From Dehalococcoidia bacterium (GTDB taxonomy: Bacteria > Chloroflexota > Dehalococcoidia > UBA2979), in the NCBI GenBank assembly GCA_028279505.1, contig JANQNP010000089.1:1-51010 (forward strand): a DNA stretch of 51,010 nt. Direction: 5' to 3'. How positions within the stretch are numbered: the first letter of the stretch is position 1; each line of letters opens with the position of its first letter. The notes under the pieces are model-generated. The model did not search any database, was not told the DNA's origin, and saw only the letters and a program-made list of their open reading frames with translations. The position numbers were made by a program, and so were the translations under genes. Below are positions 43,445-50,202 of the stretch, piece by piece.

Positions 43445-43775
43445 CGTTTCGTCCTTCCGAGTCCTCGCTCGTCGGGACGATCTTCGAGCCCAATTGTGAA
43501 CACACTGCGGAGACCCCATGGACCTCCTCCGGAGACCCATGAACCCATCGAGGAGACGCGTCAGCGCGCTGGCCGTCGTCGCCAACCCCCGCGCCCCGCG
43601 ACTCCCGCGAGGCCAAACGACCATCCGAGGCGCCCCGCGCCCGCGGCCTCCGACCACTCGAGGCGAGATCGAAGAAGCCGGGCCTCTCGACCCGGCTCCC
43701 TCATGGTCTCGTACCGTCCGAGGCCCCCGCTCGGGCCCCGCGCGCGAAGCGCGCTACCTACGAGGCGCGCGCCGC
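43445..43775. other. 331-base intergenic region with two hairpins
   Basis: No gene is evident. On the minus strand, downstream of the MaoC gene, are GCGCGC-N3-GCGCGC (43740-43754, GAA loop on the plus strand) and an intrinsic-type stem AGCCGGG (43676-43682) with CCCGGCT (43691-43697), followed on the minus strand by TCTTC. The rest (43445-43670) contains no motif I can support. Confidence 0.6.
43676..43697 (-). terminator. Terminator of the dehydratase operon
   Basis: A 7-bp GC stem (AGCCGGG/CCCGGCT) with an 8-base loop, followed on the minus strand by TCTTCGAT, lies about 80 bases after the MaoC stop. Confidence 0.6.
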
Positions 43776-44201
43776 CTACCGCTTCGGCAACGCCACCGTC
43801 GCCGTCCCCGGCGTCGTCTGCGTCCCGTCCGGCTGCGCCACACCGACATCGAGGTCGATCAGCGCCTCGCCGCCCTCCTCGTACTTCTTCGTCACCTTGC
43901 CCCAGATCGTCAGATCCTGGCGCGCCGGGTCCATGCCGCGGTACGACACGCCCCAGTTCTTGATCTTCCCCTGCTCGCCCTTCCACTCATCCAGCAGACG
44001 GCCAACCAGCATCCCCTTCAGGGCGCCGTGGACGATGATGTCCGGCAGGTTGTTGTTCTTCGCGAAATTGTCGTCGTAGTGAATCTGGTAGAAGTCGCCG
44101 GATGCGGCCGCCCACACCACCAGCCGCTGCGAGCTCATCGGCTCGTTGAGCGAGAACTCCTGCCCCTCTTCAACGTCGTCCCAGTGAATTTGATCTGCCA
44201 T
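43776..44201 (-). CDS. MaoC-like dehydratase subunit (HadB-type)
   Basis: A 141-residue hot-dog-fold protein. The hydratase-2 motif is recognisable: ASGDFYQIHYDDNFAKNNNLPDIIVHGAL, with the catalytic D and H of the R-hydratase pattern (D-x-N/Y-P-x-H). It likely forms a heterodimer with the FAS1-like subunit encoded 19 bases upstream, as in HadAB (3R)-hydroxyacyl-ACP or -CoA dehydratases. That assignment is by family and arrangement; the substrate is unknown. Confidence 0.85.
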   Translation of the reverse strand: MADQIHWDDVEEGQEFSLNEPMSSQRLVVWAAASGDFYQIHYDDNFAKNNNLPDIIVHGALKGMLVGRLLDEWKGEQGKIKNWGVSYRGMDPARQDLTIWGKVTKKYEEGGEALIDLDVGVAQPDGTQTTPGTATVALPKR

Positions 44202-44220
44202 CGTCTTGCCTCCCGATCGC

Positions 44221-44697
44221 CTAGTAGGACAGCCCGGTGCCGCGCGTCTTCGCCACGACCTTGCCGTCGCTCTCGCGCGTGTACACCGTCTCCGAGTTCT
44301 GGATCAGCATCTTCCCCAGCCGGCTCTGCGTCAGCTCCAGCGAGGTAATACGAGACACCGCCTCCAGCACGTCCCCGCCGTACACCTGCTCGATCGGCTC
44401 CACCTCGGTGCCGCCGTTCAGCCGTCGGTTGAACGGATTCTCGAACAGCTCACGCCGCGCGCCGGCCCCCGCGTCGGGGTTGAAGATCGGCATCCCCAGG
44501 AACCCGGGAGGCGCTGGCAACCCGTCGTAGCCCAGCGACTTCGCCGCGTCGGCGTCGTAGTACTTCTCGTCCTTGTAGCCGACAGACCGAGCGAACGTCC
44601 GGATCCCCTGCGTCGTCACCTCATAGGTCGACCGACCGGTCTCCTGGCCGACAGCGGCCTTCATCTCATCAGTCAGGTCTTCAAGCTCTTCGGCCAC
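44221..44697 (-). CDS. FAS1-like dehydratase subunit (HadA-type, MaoC N-terminal family)
   Basis: A 158-residue hot-dog protein of the N-terminal MaoC-like (FAS1-like dehydratase) family: STYEVTTQGIRTFARSVGYKDEKYYD, APPGFLGMPIFNPDAG, and RLNGGTEVEPIEQVYGGDVLEAVSRITSLELTQS in the expected order. It is non-catalytic or structural in known pairs. The GTG at 44697 has GAGGGGGA upstream; the frame to 44739 is unlikely. A TATATT on the minus strand (44766-44761) is a plausible -10. Confidence 0.85.
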   Translation of the reverse strand: MAEELEDLTDEMKAAVGQETGRSTYEVTTQGIRTFARSVGYKDEKYYDADAAKSLGYDGLPAPPGFLGMPIFNPDAGAGARRELFENPFNRRLNGGTEVEPIEQVYGGDVLEAVSRITSLELTQSRLGKMLIQNSETVYTRESDGKVVAKTRGTGLSY

Positions 44698-44998
44698 ACC
44701 ATCCCCCTCGCCGCGTGGTTTTCGGGCTGCCGCGCACACTCAGGCTGCGGCGCCGACCGGAATATACCCGAACCCCACGACCCGAGGGGAGCCATTCGAA
44801 CCCTCCGAGGCCCCCGCGTGAGCGGCCCGCAAGAGTGCACTCGAAGGGCCTCTGGGAAGGGCCCACTAACCCCACGCGAACCAATGAAGACAGGCCGAAG
44901 TCGCTCGCGCGGAGCGCCGCAAGAGGTTCTCTATGTGGCGCGAAGCGTCCAAGAAGGGGTCGAAGACCCCCGCGAAGCGTCCAAAGAGAACCGAAGGT
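44698..44998. other. 301-base intergenic region upstream of the dehydratase operon
   Basis: It holds the dehydratase promoter candidate (TATATT, 44766-44761, minus strand), a GGTTCTCT (44925-44932) that can pair with AGAGAACC (44985-44992), and the third GAA-triloop hairpin array next to the glnA stop. No gene is seen. Confidence 0.6.
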
Positions 44999-45000
44999 TC
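44938..45000 (-). repeat. Hairpin array / terminator with GAA triloops (copy 3)
   Basis: GCGCGAAGCGTCC (44938-44950), GGGGTC-GAA-GACCCC (44956-44970), GCGAAGCGTCC (44972-44982), then GAACC-GAA-GGTTC (44988-45000), whose last arm overlaps the glnA stop codon at 44999-45001. On the minus strand the stems are followed by TCTCTTT and TTCTT, so they should terminate glnA. The last stem differs in sequence from the other copies but keeps the C-GAA-G loop. Confidence 0.8.
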
Positions 45001-46330
45001 AGAGGCGGGGGAGGTAGCGGTCGAGCTCGAACTGCGTCACCTGCGAGCGGTACTCCGACCACTCGATCTTCTTGTTCGCAATGAAACTATCGAACACGTG
45101 ATCGCCTAGGCTCTCGCGCAACAACGAGGAGCCCTCGAACCGATCGATCGCCTCGCCCAGCGACCCCGGCAACGCCTCCAGCCCGCGCGCTGCGATCTCA
45201 TCCGCAGTCAGCTGATCCGTCGCTGCTGTCACTGGCTCTGGCAACGGCAGATCATCCTCGATCCCGCGCAGGCCCGCCGCCAGCACCCCCGCGAACGCCA
45301 GGTACGGATTGCAAGCCGCGTCCGGCACCCGGTACTCCACCCGCGTCGACACCTCGAGTCCCGGCTTGTACTCCGGCACCCGCACGAGGTCTGAATGGCT
45401 CTTCGGCGACCACGTCGCGTACAGCGGCGCCTCCGTGCCCGGCACCAACCGCTTGTACGAGTTGACCCACTGGTTGGTCAGCAACATCAGCTCCGGCGCG
45501 TGGCGCAGCAGGCCACCGATGTACTGACGCGCCACCGTCGAGATCTTCAGATCGTCCGACTCGTCGTAGAATGCGTTGTCCTCGCCGCGGAACAGCGACA
45601 GCTGTAGGTGCATCCCGGAGCCGTTCTCGTCGGCCAGCGGCTTCGGCATGAACGTCGCGTAGACGCCGTGCCGCATCGCCACCTCTTTCACCAGCAGGCG
45701 GTAGGTCATCACCGCGTCCGCCATCGTCAGCGCGTCCGTGTACCGCAGATCCATCTCGTGCTGGCTCGGTGCCGCCTCGTGGTGGCTCAGCGCCACCCCG
45801 ATCCCCATCTGCTCGAGGGCTAGCACCGTCTCCCGCCGCAGATCGGATCCCCCGTCTAGCGGCGTCAGATCGAAGTACCCGCCGCTGTCCAGCGGCTCCG
45901 TCCCGTTCTGGTCCTTGAAGTAGAAGAACTCGATCTCCGGCGAGATGTAGAACGTGAACCCCGCGGCCGCCGCCTGTGACAACACCCGCTTCAGCACCTG
46001 CCGAGGATCCCCCAGGAACGGCTCCCCGCCCGGCACCTGCAGGTCGCAGAACATCCGCGCCACCGCCTGCTCACGAGGCCGCCACGGCAGGATCTGGAAC
46101 GTCGACGTATCCGGCACCGCGACCATGTCCGTCTCGTCGCGCCGCGCGAACCCCTCGATCGCTGACCCGTCGAACGACACCCCGTCCGACAGCGCGTGCT
46201 CCAGCTCCTCGATGGTGATCGCCACCGACTTCAACATCCCCAGGATGTCCGTGAACCACAGCCGAATGAACTTCACATCGTGGTCGCGGCACGCCTGGAT
46301 TACATGCTGCTGCGTGTCTTGATTCACCAT
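44999..46330 (-). CDS. glnA: Type I glutamine synthetase (GSI-alpha-like)
   Basis: A 443-residue ATP-dependent enzyme joining ammonium to glutamate. Motifs: VSFDGSAIEGFARRDETDMVAVPD, FYISPEIEFFYF, HHEAAPSQHEMDL, FMPKPLADENGSGMHLQLSLF, NSYKRLVPG and the C-terminal VEYRVPDAACNPYLAFAG. The length and lack of the adenylylation-site tyrosine region fit GSI-alpha. The ATG at 46330 directly follows a TACGAT (-10-like) by six bases, and two GAAAC boxes 11 bp apart lie upstream, so the message is probably leaderless and controlled by the cluster's regulator. The stop codon lies within a hairpin array. Confidence 0.95.
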   Translation of the reverse strand: MVNQDTQQHVIQACRDHDVKFIRLWFTDILGMLKSVAITIEELEHALSDGVSFDGSAIEGFARRDETDMVAVPDTSTFQILPWRPREQAVARMFCDLQVPGGEPFLGDPRQVLKRVLSQAAAAGFTFYISPEIEFFYFKDQNGTEPLDSGGYFDLTPLDGGSDLRRETVLALEQMGIGVALSHHEAAPSQHEMDLRYTDALTMADAVMTYRLLVKEVAMRHGVYATFMPKPLADENGSGMHLQLSLFRGEDNAFYDESDDLKISTVARQYIGGLLRHAPELMLLTNQWVNSYKRLVPGTEAPLYATWSPKSHSDLVRVPEYKPGLEVSTRVEYRVPDAACNPYLAFAGVLAAGLRGIEDDLPLPEPVTAATDQLTADEIAARGLEALPGSLGEAIDRFEGSSLLRESLGDHVFDSFIANKKIEWSEYRSQVTQFELDRYLPRL

Positions 46331-46336
46331 GCACCC

Positions 46337-46369
46337 ATCGTAGTCGCGCCCATGTTTCGACGAGGTTTC
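46337..46369 (-). promoter_or_regulatory. glnA promoter with two GAAAC direct-repeat boxes
   Basis: On the minus strand, GAAAC (46369-46365), six bases, GAAAC (46358-46354), 11 bases, TACGAT (46342-46337), six bases, then the ATG. Box spacing (11 bp centre to centre) and distance to the -10 match the amtB promoter and the PhoB/OmpR class-II activation geometry. Confidence 0.65.
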
Positions 46370-46595
46370 TGGCCCGAGTTCTCGGGTGCCCGGTAACCCG
46401 GCCCTGCACGGGATTGAGACACAGCCCGGAGGAGGGACCAGAGCGTTATCCGGGAAGGGCTGGCTGGCCGAAGGGAAGTGGCCTCTGTGCTGATGGACGG
46501 ATCGCCGCGGGAGGGAACCTAGCTCCCCCGCCGAACGCGACCGCGAAGCGCGTCGCGGCCGGGGGGCTGCGGGGGCTTGCCCCCGAAAAGAAACA

Positions 46596-46610
46596 GGGCG
46601 GGTGGGTGGG
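46596..46610 (+). other. Second perfect single-nucleotide-loop G-quadruplex motif
   Basis: GGGCGGGTGGGTGGG followed by AAC closely matches the motif at 3252-3266 (GGGTGGGCGGGTGGG followed by AAC). On the coding (minus) strand of the glnA pair it is a C-rich i-motif-type run just beyond a gene end. Confidence 0.75.
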
Positions 46611-46667
46611 AACAACACCGTCGCGGGCTCAGCCCGCGTCCACCCTTCCGAGGCGCGCTCGACGCCC

Positions 46668-48083
46668 CTAGGCGTCGAAGTACTGCAGATACTCGAACGG
46701 CGTCGGCCGCGTTCGCGACTCCGCGATCTCCTCGCGCTTCGCACCTACCCAGTGCTCCAGCACATCCAGCGTGAACACATCCCCCTGCAACAGGAACTCG
46801 TGATCCGCCTCCAGCGCGTCGATCGCCTCCTCGAGGGTCCCCGGCACCCCGCGCAACTGCGCGCTCTCCTGCGCATCCAGCTCGAACAGGTTCCGGTCCA
46901 GCGGATCCCCCGGATCCAGCTGCCGCTGGATCCCATCCAGCCCCGCCATCAGCATCGCCGCGAACGCTAGATACGGGTTCGCCGTCCCGTCTGGCGGCCG
47001 GAACTCGATCCGCTTCGTCGCTGGCGCCATCGAATAGATCGGCACCCGGATCGCCGCCGACCGGTTCCGCATCGAGTAAACGAGGTGCACCGGCGCCTCG
47101 TACCCCGGCACCAGCCGGCGGTACGAATTCGTCGTCGGGTTCGTCAGCGCCAGCAATGCCGGCGCGTGGTGGAGCAGCCCACCCATATATGAGCGCGCGA
47201 GCTGCGATAGCCCGCCATACCCGTTCGAGTCGTAGAACAGCGCCGTCTCACGGCGCCACAGCGACTGGTGCGTGTGCATCCCGCTGCCGTTGTCGCCGTG
47301 CACCGGCTTCGGCATGAACGTCGCCACGCGCCCGTGGGCGCGCGCCGCGTTCCGCACGAGGTACTTGTACCACTGCACCCGGTCCGCCATCGCCAGCAAC
47401 GGCGCATGCCGGATCCCGATCTCCCCCTGGCCGCCGGACGCCACCTCATGGTGATCGAACTCCACCTCGATCCCCACCGAGCGGAGCTGCTCAGCGATGA
47501 ACCAGCGGATGTCCGCCGTCTGATCCGAGGGCGCTGACGCCGCGTACCCCGACTGCCGGTCCAGCTTGTACCCCTGGTTCGGCGCCTCGTCGCGCCCCGC
47601 GTTCCAGTGCCCCTCCTGCGAATCGACGAAATAGAACGCCGTGTTCCCGTCCTGCTGGTAGCGGACGTCGTCGAAGATGAAGAACTCGAGCTCCGGCCCG
47701 AAGTGCGCCTCGTCGGCCACCCCCGAGGCGCGTAGGTAGTCCTCCGCCTTCGCCGCCACGAACCGTGGATCGCGCGGCAACCGCTCGCGCGTGATCGGGT
47801 CCACCACGTCGCAGAGCAGGCTCAGCGTCGGCGTCCCCGGCACCGGATCGACCGCCGCCGACTCCAGGTCCGGCATCAGCAACATGTCGGACTCGTGTAC
47901 CGGCTGGAACCCGCGCAGGCTCGACCCGTCGATCCCCAACCCGTTCTCGATCAGCGACTCATCGAGGTGATCCGGCGGGATCGCGAAACTGTGCCACGCG
48001 CCGAACAGATCGCTGACCTTCAGGTCCACCCGTCGCAACCCGCGGGTCTCGATCAGTTGCCGGACATCCTGCAGCGTCGGCAC
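46668..48083 (-). CDS. glnA: Type I glutamine synthetase (GSI-beta-like) lacking the adenylylation tyrosine
   Basis: A 471-residue GSI close in length to the enterobacterial enzyme. Motifs: GIDGSSLRGFQPVHESDMLLMPD, HFGPELEFFIFDDV, DHHEVASGGQGEIGI, TFMPKPVHGDNGSGMHTHQSLW, TNSYRRLVPGYEAPVHLVYS, KRIEFRPPDGTANPYLAFA. At the position of the adenylylated tyrosine (NLYDLP in E. coli) it reads NLFELD, with F400. The start is GTG 48083 with GAGGAG six bases upstream. A TAGGAT (48173-48168, minus) is a likely -10, and an 8-bp hairpin (CACCCGAG...CTCGGGTG, 48137-48158) lies in its leader. Confidence 0.95.
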   Translation of the reverse strand: MPTLQDVRQLIETRGLRRVDLKVSDLFGAWHSFAIPPDHLDESLIENGLGIDGSSLRGFQPVHESDMLLMPDLESAAVDPVPGTPTLSLLCDVVDPITRERLPRDPRFVAAKAEDYLRASGVADEAHFGPELEFFIFDDVRYQQDGNTAFYFVDSQEGHWNAGRDEAPNQGYKLDRQSGYAASAPSDQTADIRWFIAEQLRSVGIEVEFDHHEVASGGQGEIGIRHAPLLAMADRVQWYKYLVRNAARAHGRVATFMPKPVHGDNGSGMHTHQSLWRRETALFYDSNGYGGLSQLARSYMGGLLHHAPALLALTNPTTNSYRRLVPGYEAPVHLVYSMRNRSAAIRVPIYSMAPATKRIEFRPPDGTANPYLAFAAMLMAGLDGIQRQLDPGDPLDRNLFELDAQESAQLRGVPGTLEEAIDALEADHEFLLQGDVFTLDVLEHWVGAKREEIAESRTRPTPFEYLQYFDA

Positions 48084-48191
48084 TCCGCGCTCCTCTGTTC
48101 CGCGTGGCGAGTCGTGGTCGCTTCGTCGCTGAGTGTCACCCGAGCGGCGACTCGGGTGCGAACGCGCATCCTACCCCGTTCTCCAACCGGC

Positions 48192-48267
48192 GAAACATTC
48201 ACGAAACGCCAGTGACACCCAACGTTCACCTCGCTGACGCAGCGGGGAAACGGTTGCTTCCTAGTCT
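48192..48267 (+). promoter_or_regulatory. amtB promoter with six 11-bp-phased boxes
   Basis: Pentamers start at 48192 GAAAC, 48203 GAAAC, 48214 GACAC, 48225 TTCAC, 48236 GACGC and 48247 GAAAC, each exactly 11 bp apart. Ten bases after the last box is TAGTCT (48262-48267), a -10 with no recognisable -35. The layout resembles actinobacterial GlnR boxes (GTnAC-n6-GaAAC) and PhoB-type class-II activation. It lies between divergent glnA (48083) and amtB. Confidence 0.75.
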
Positions 48268-48298
48268 GCGCCCTCATGAAAGAAGGAGGGCCACCACT

Positions 48299-49747
48299 GT
48301 GCTCACGAAACGACTGATAGGGGCCACCGCCGGTGCCGCCCTCGCGCTCGTCGCCGGATTCGGCGTCGCCAGCGCCCAGGAAACCGATCTCCAGGCATCC
48401 ATCGATGAGCTGGCAAGCGCGATCGACATCGCCTGGCTGCTCATCGCCGGCATCCTGGTCCTGTTCATGCAGGCCGGCTTCGGCCTCGTCGAGTCGGGCT
48501 TCATCCGCTCGAAGAACGTCACCAACATCCTGATGAAGAACGTGCTGGACCTCTCGTTCGGCGCGCTCGGCTACTGGGCCATCGGCTTCGGTCTCGCCTA
48601 CGGGACCACCGAGTTCATCGACATCCGCTTCTTCGGCGGCGGGAGCTTCTTCTACACCCCGGACGCGAGCGCGGACTACGCGGGCTTCTTCTTCCAGTTC
48701 GCCTTCGCCGCCACCGCGGCCACGATCGTCTCCGGTGCGGTCGCCGAACGCACGAGGTTCGGCGCCTACCTCGCCTACACCTTCGTGATCACGGCCGTCA
48801 TCTACCCGATCGTGACGCACTGGGCGTGGGGCGACGGCTTCCTCAGCGCCTACGCCGGCGACATCCAGTTCGGCGACAACGGCATGATCGACTTCGCCGG
48901 CTCCACCGTCGTCCACTCCGTGGGCGGCTGGGCGGCCCTCGTCGCCGCCATCATGCTTGGCCCACGCCGAGGCAAGTTCAACGCCGACGGTTCGGTCAAC
49001 GCCCTGCCCGGCCACTCCATGCCGCTCGGCTTCCTGGGCGTCATGATCCTCTGGGTCGGCTGGTACGGCTTCAACGCCGGCTCCACGCTCGGCCTGAGCG
49101 GTGGCTTCGCTGACCTCGCGGCCCGCGTCGCCGTCACCACCACCCTCGCCGCCGGTGCCGGTGCCGCCAGCGCGATGTTCATCTCCTGGATGCGCACCGG
49201 GAAGTCGGACCTCAGCCTCACGCTGAACGGCGTCCTCGGCGGACTCGTCGGCATCACCGCCGGCACCGCCACCGTTGAACCGTGGGCAGCGGTCGTCATC
49301 GGCCTCGTCGCCGGCGCCATCATCGTCTACGGCGTCGCGCTCCTCGAGTCCTTCCGCATCGACGACCCCGTCGGCGCGGTCCCCGTCCACCTCTTCAACG
49401 GCATCTGGGGAACCCTCGCCGTCGGTCTGTTCACCGCCCAGGACTTCCTCGGCCCGAACTACGCCGACTCCGACGCCTACGGGCTGCTGCTCGGCGGCGG
49501 CATCGAACAGCTCGGCTACCAGTTCATCGGCGTCGTCGCCGTCGGACTCTGGACCGTCGTCACCTCGGTGATTCTCTTCGGTGCCATCCGCGCAACCATC
49601 GGCCTCCGCGTCGACGAGGCGGAAGAAGAGAGCGGCCTCGACGTCGGCGAGCACGGCATGGAGGCGTACCCCGAATTCACCGGTGGTCGCGACCCGTTCG
49701 GCATGCACACGGGTGACGCGCTTCCCGCAACGAGTGAAGGCAGCTAG
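48299..49747 (+). CDS. amtB: Ammonium transporter AmtB
   Basis: A 482-residue trimeric ammonium channel. A cleavable signal (about 1-26, ending ASA-Q) precedes 11 membrane helices. Family signatures include FVESGFIRSKNVTNILMKN-type VESGF...KN, ALGYWAIGFGLAYG, DFAGSTVVHSVGGWAAL (first pore histidine region), LGPRRGKF, WVGWYGFNAGST and VPVHLFNGIWGTLAVGLF (second pore histidine). The start is GTG 48299 with GGAGG nine to ten bases upstream. It precedes glnB by 36 bases, the usual amtB-glnB pairing in which PII plugs the channel. Confidence 0.97.
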   Translation: MLTKRLIGATAGAALALVAGFGVASAQETDLQASIDELASAIDIAWLLIAGILVLFMQAGFGLVESGFIRSKNVTNILMKNVLDLSFGALGYWAIGFGLAYGTTEFIDIRFFGGGSFFYTPDASADYAGFFFQFAFAATAATIVSGAVAERTRFGAYLAYTFVITAVIYPIVTHWAWGDGFLSAYAGDIQFGDNGMIDFAGSTVVHSVGGWAALVAAIMLGPRRGKFNADGSVNALPGHSMPLGFLGVMILWVGWYGFNAGSTLGLSGGFADLAARVAVTTTLAAGAGAASAMFISWMRTGKSDLSLTLNGVLGGLVGITAGTATVEPWAAVVIGLVAGAIIVYGVALLESFRIDDPVGAVPVHLFNGIWGTLAVGLFTAQDFLGPNYADSDAYGLLLGGGIEQLGYQFIGVVAVGLWTVVTSVILFGAIRATIGLRVDEAEEESGLDVGEHGMEAYPEFTGGRDPFGMHTGDALPATSEGS

Positions 49748-49783
49748 CGCCACGGCGCCAGCACAGCCGAGAGGAACGAACAG

Positions 49784-50122
49784 ATGCAAAAAGTGGAAGC
49801 GATCATTCGCCCGGAGAAGCTCCAGGTCGTCAAGACGGCGCTCGAGGAGCTGGACCACTCCGGCATGACGCTCACCGAGGTCCGCGGTCACGGCGTCCAG
49901 CGCGGCGTGACCGAGCAGTGGCGAGGTCGCAGCTTCGCCGTCGAGTACCTCACCAAGATCAAAGTCGAGCTCGTCGTCGGCGACGGCGACGTCCAGGCGG
50001 TCGTCGACCGCATCGTCGAAGCCGCCAGAACCGGCGAGGTCGGCGACGGAAAGATCTTCGTCAGCCCGGTCGGACAGGCCGTCCGCATCCGCACCGGCGA
50101 CCGAGACGAAGCAGCGATCTAG
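49784..50122 (+). CDS. glnB: PII signal-transduction protein with Phe at the modification site
   Basis: A 112-residue PII protein that senses ATP/ADP and 2-oxoglutarate and regulates AmtB and other partners. The T-loop reads GVQRGVTEQWRGRSFAVEYLTKIK: Q39 and K58 for ATP/2-oxoglutarate binding are kept, but the tyrosine uridylylated or adenylylated in most PII proteins (Y51) is F51, and the cyanobacterial phospho-serine position 49 is R. The B-loop (VGDGKIFVSPVGQAVRIRTGDRDEAAI) is normal. Signalling is therefore probably by ligand binding only. The ATG has GAGAGGAA upstream. Confidence 0.96.
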   Translation: MQKVEAIIRPEKLQVVKTALEELDHSGMTLTEVRGHGVQRGVTEQWRGRSFAVEYLTKIKVELVVGDGDVQAVVDRIVEAARTGEVGDGKIFVSPVGQAVRIRTGDRDEAAI

Positions 50123-50124
50123 AC

Positions 50125-50174
50125 GGTGGCTGGCGGCCCGCGGCGTTCCTCCCAACGCCCGGGTCGCCGCCACC
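50125..50174 (+). promoter_or_regulatory. Long intercistronic hairpin between glnB and the winged-helix gene
   Basis: Arms 50125-50147 and 50154-50174 pair over 21 bp (GGTGGC/GCCACC, GGCGG/TCGCC, CCCG/CGGG, GGCGTT/AACGCC) with two single-base bulges (T131 and C141 in 50xxx numbering) and a 6-base loop. No T-run follows, so it is a candidate processing or stability element, or a partial block that lowers expression of the downstream regulator. Confidence 0.75.
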
Positions 50175-50202
50175 TGACCAACACAGACATGGGAGGAGAC
50201 GA

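Larger units (their letters stand above)
46331..46667. other. 337-base region between the two glnA genes
   Basis: Besides the glnA promoter, this stretch is full of potential stems: CCCGAG-TT-CTCGGG (46373-46386), CCCGGA with TCCGGG (46425-46454), CGCGAC...GTCGCG around a GAA loop (46536-46557), GGGGG-CTTG-CCCCC (46571-46584), a G-quadruplex motif (46596-46610) and CGCGGGC-TCA-GCCCGCG (46622-46638), which is a terminator-like stem 30 bases after the upstream glnA stop. No gene is seen. Confidence 0.55.

Noticed and set aside
46408..46460. Resemblance to 16S rRNA (TGAGACACAGCCC, AGCGTTATCCGGG)
   Set aside because: Short isolated matches in the wrong spacing; no rRNA helices or flanking sequence are present.
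48276..48317. A 13-codon ORF (MKEGGPPLCSRND) near the predicted amtB transcription start
   Set aside because: The first codons are simply the amtB Shine-Dalgarno AAGGAGGG read as KEGG; chance is the simplest explanation.
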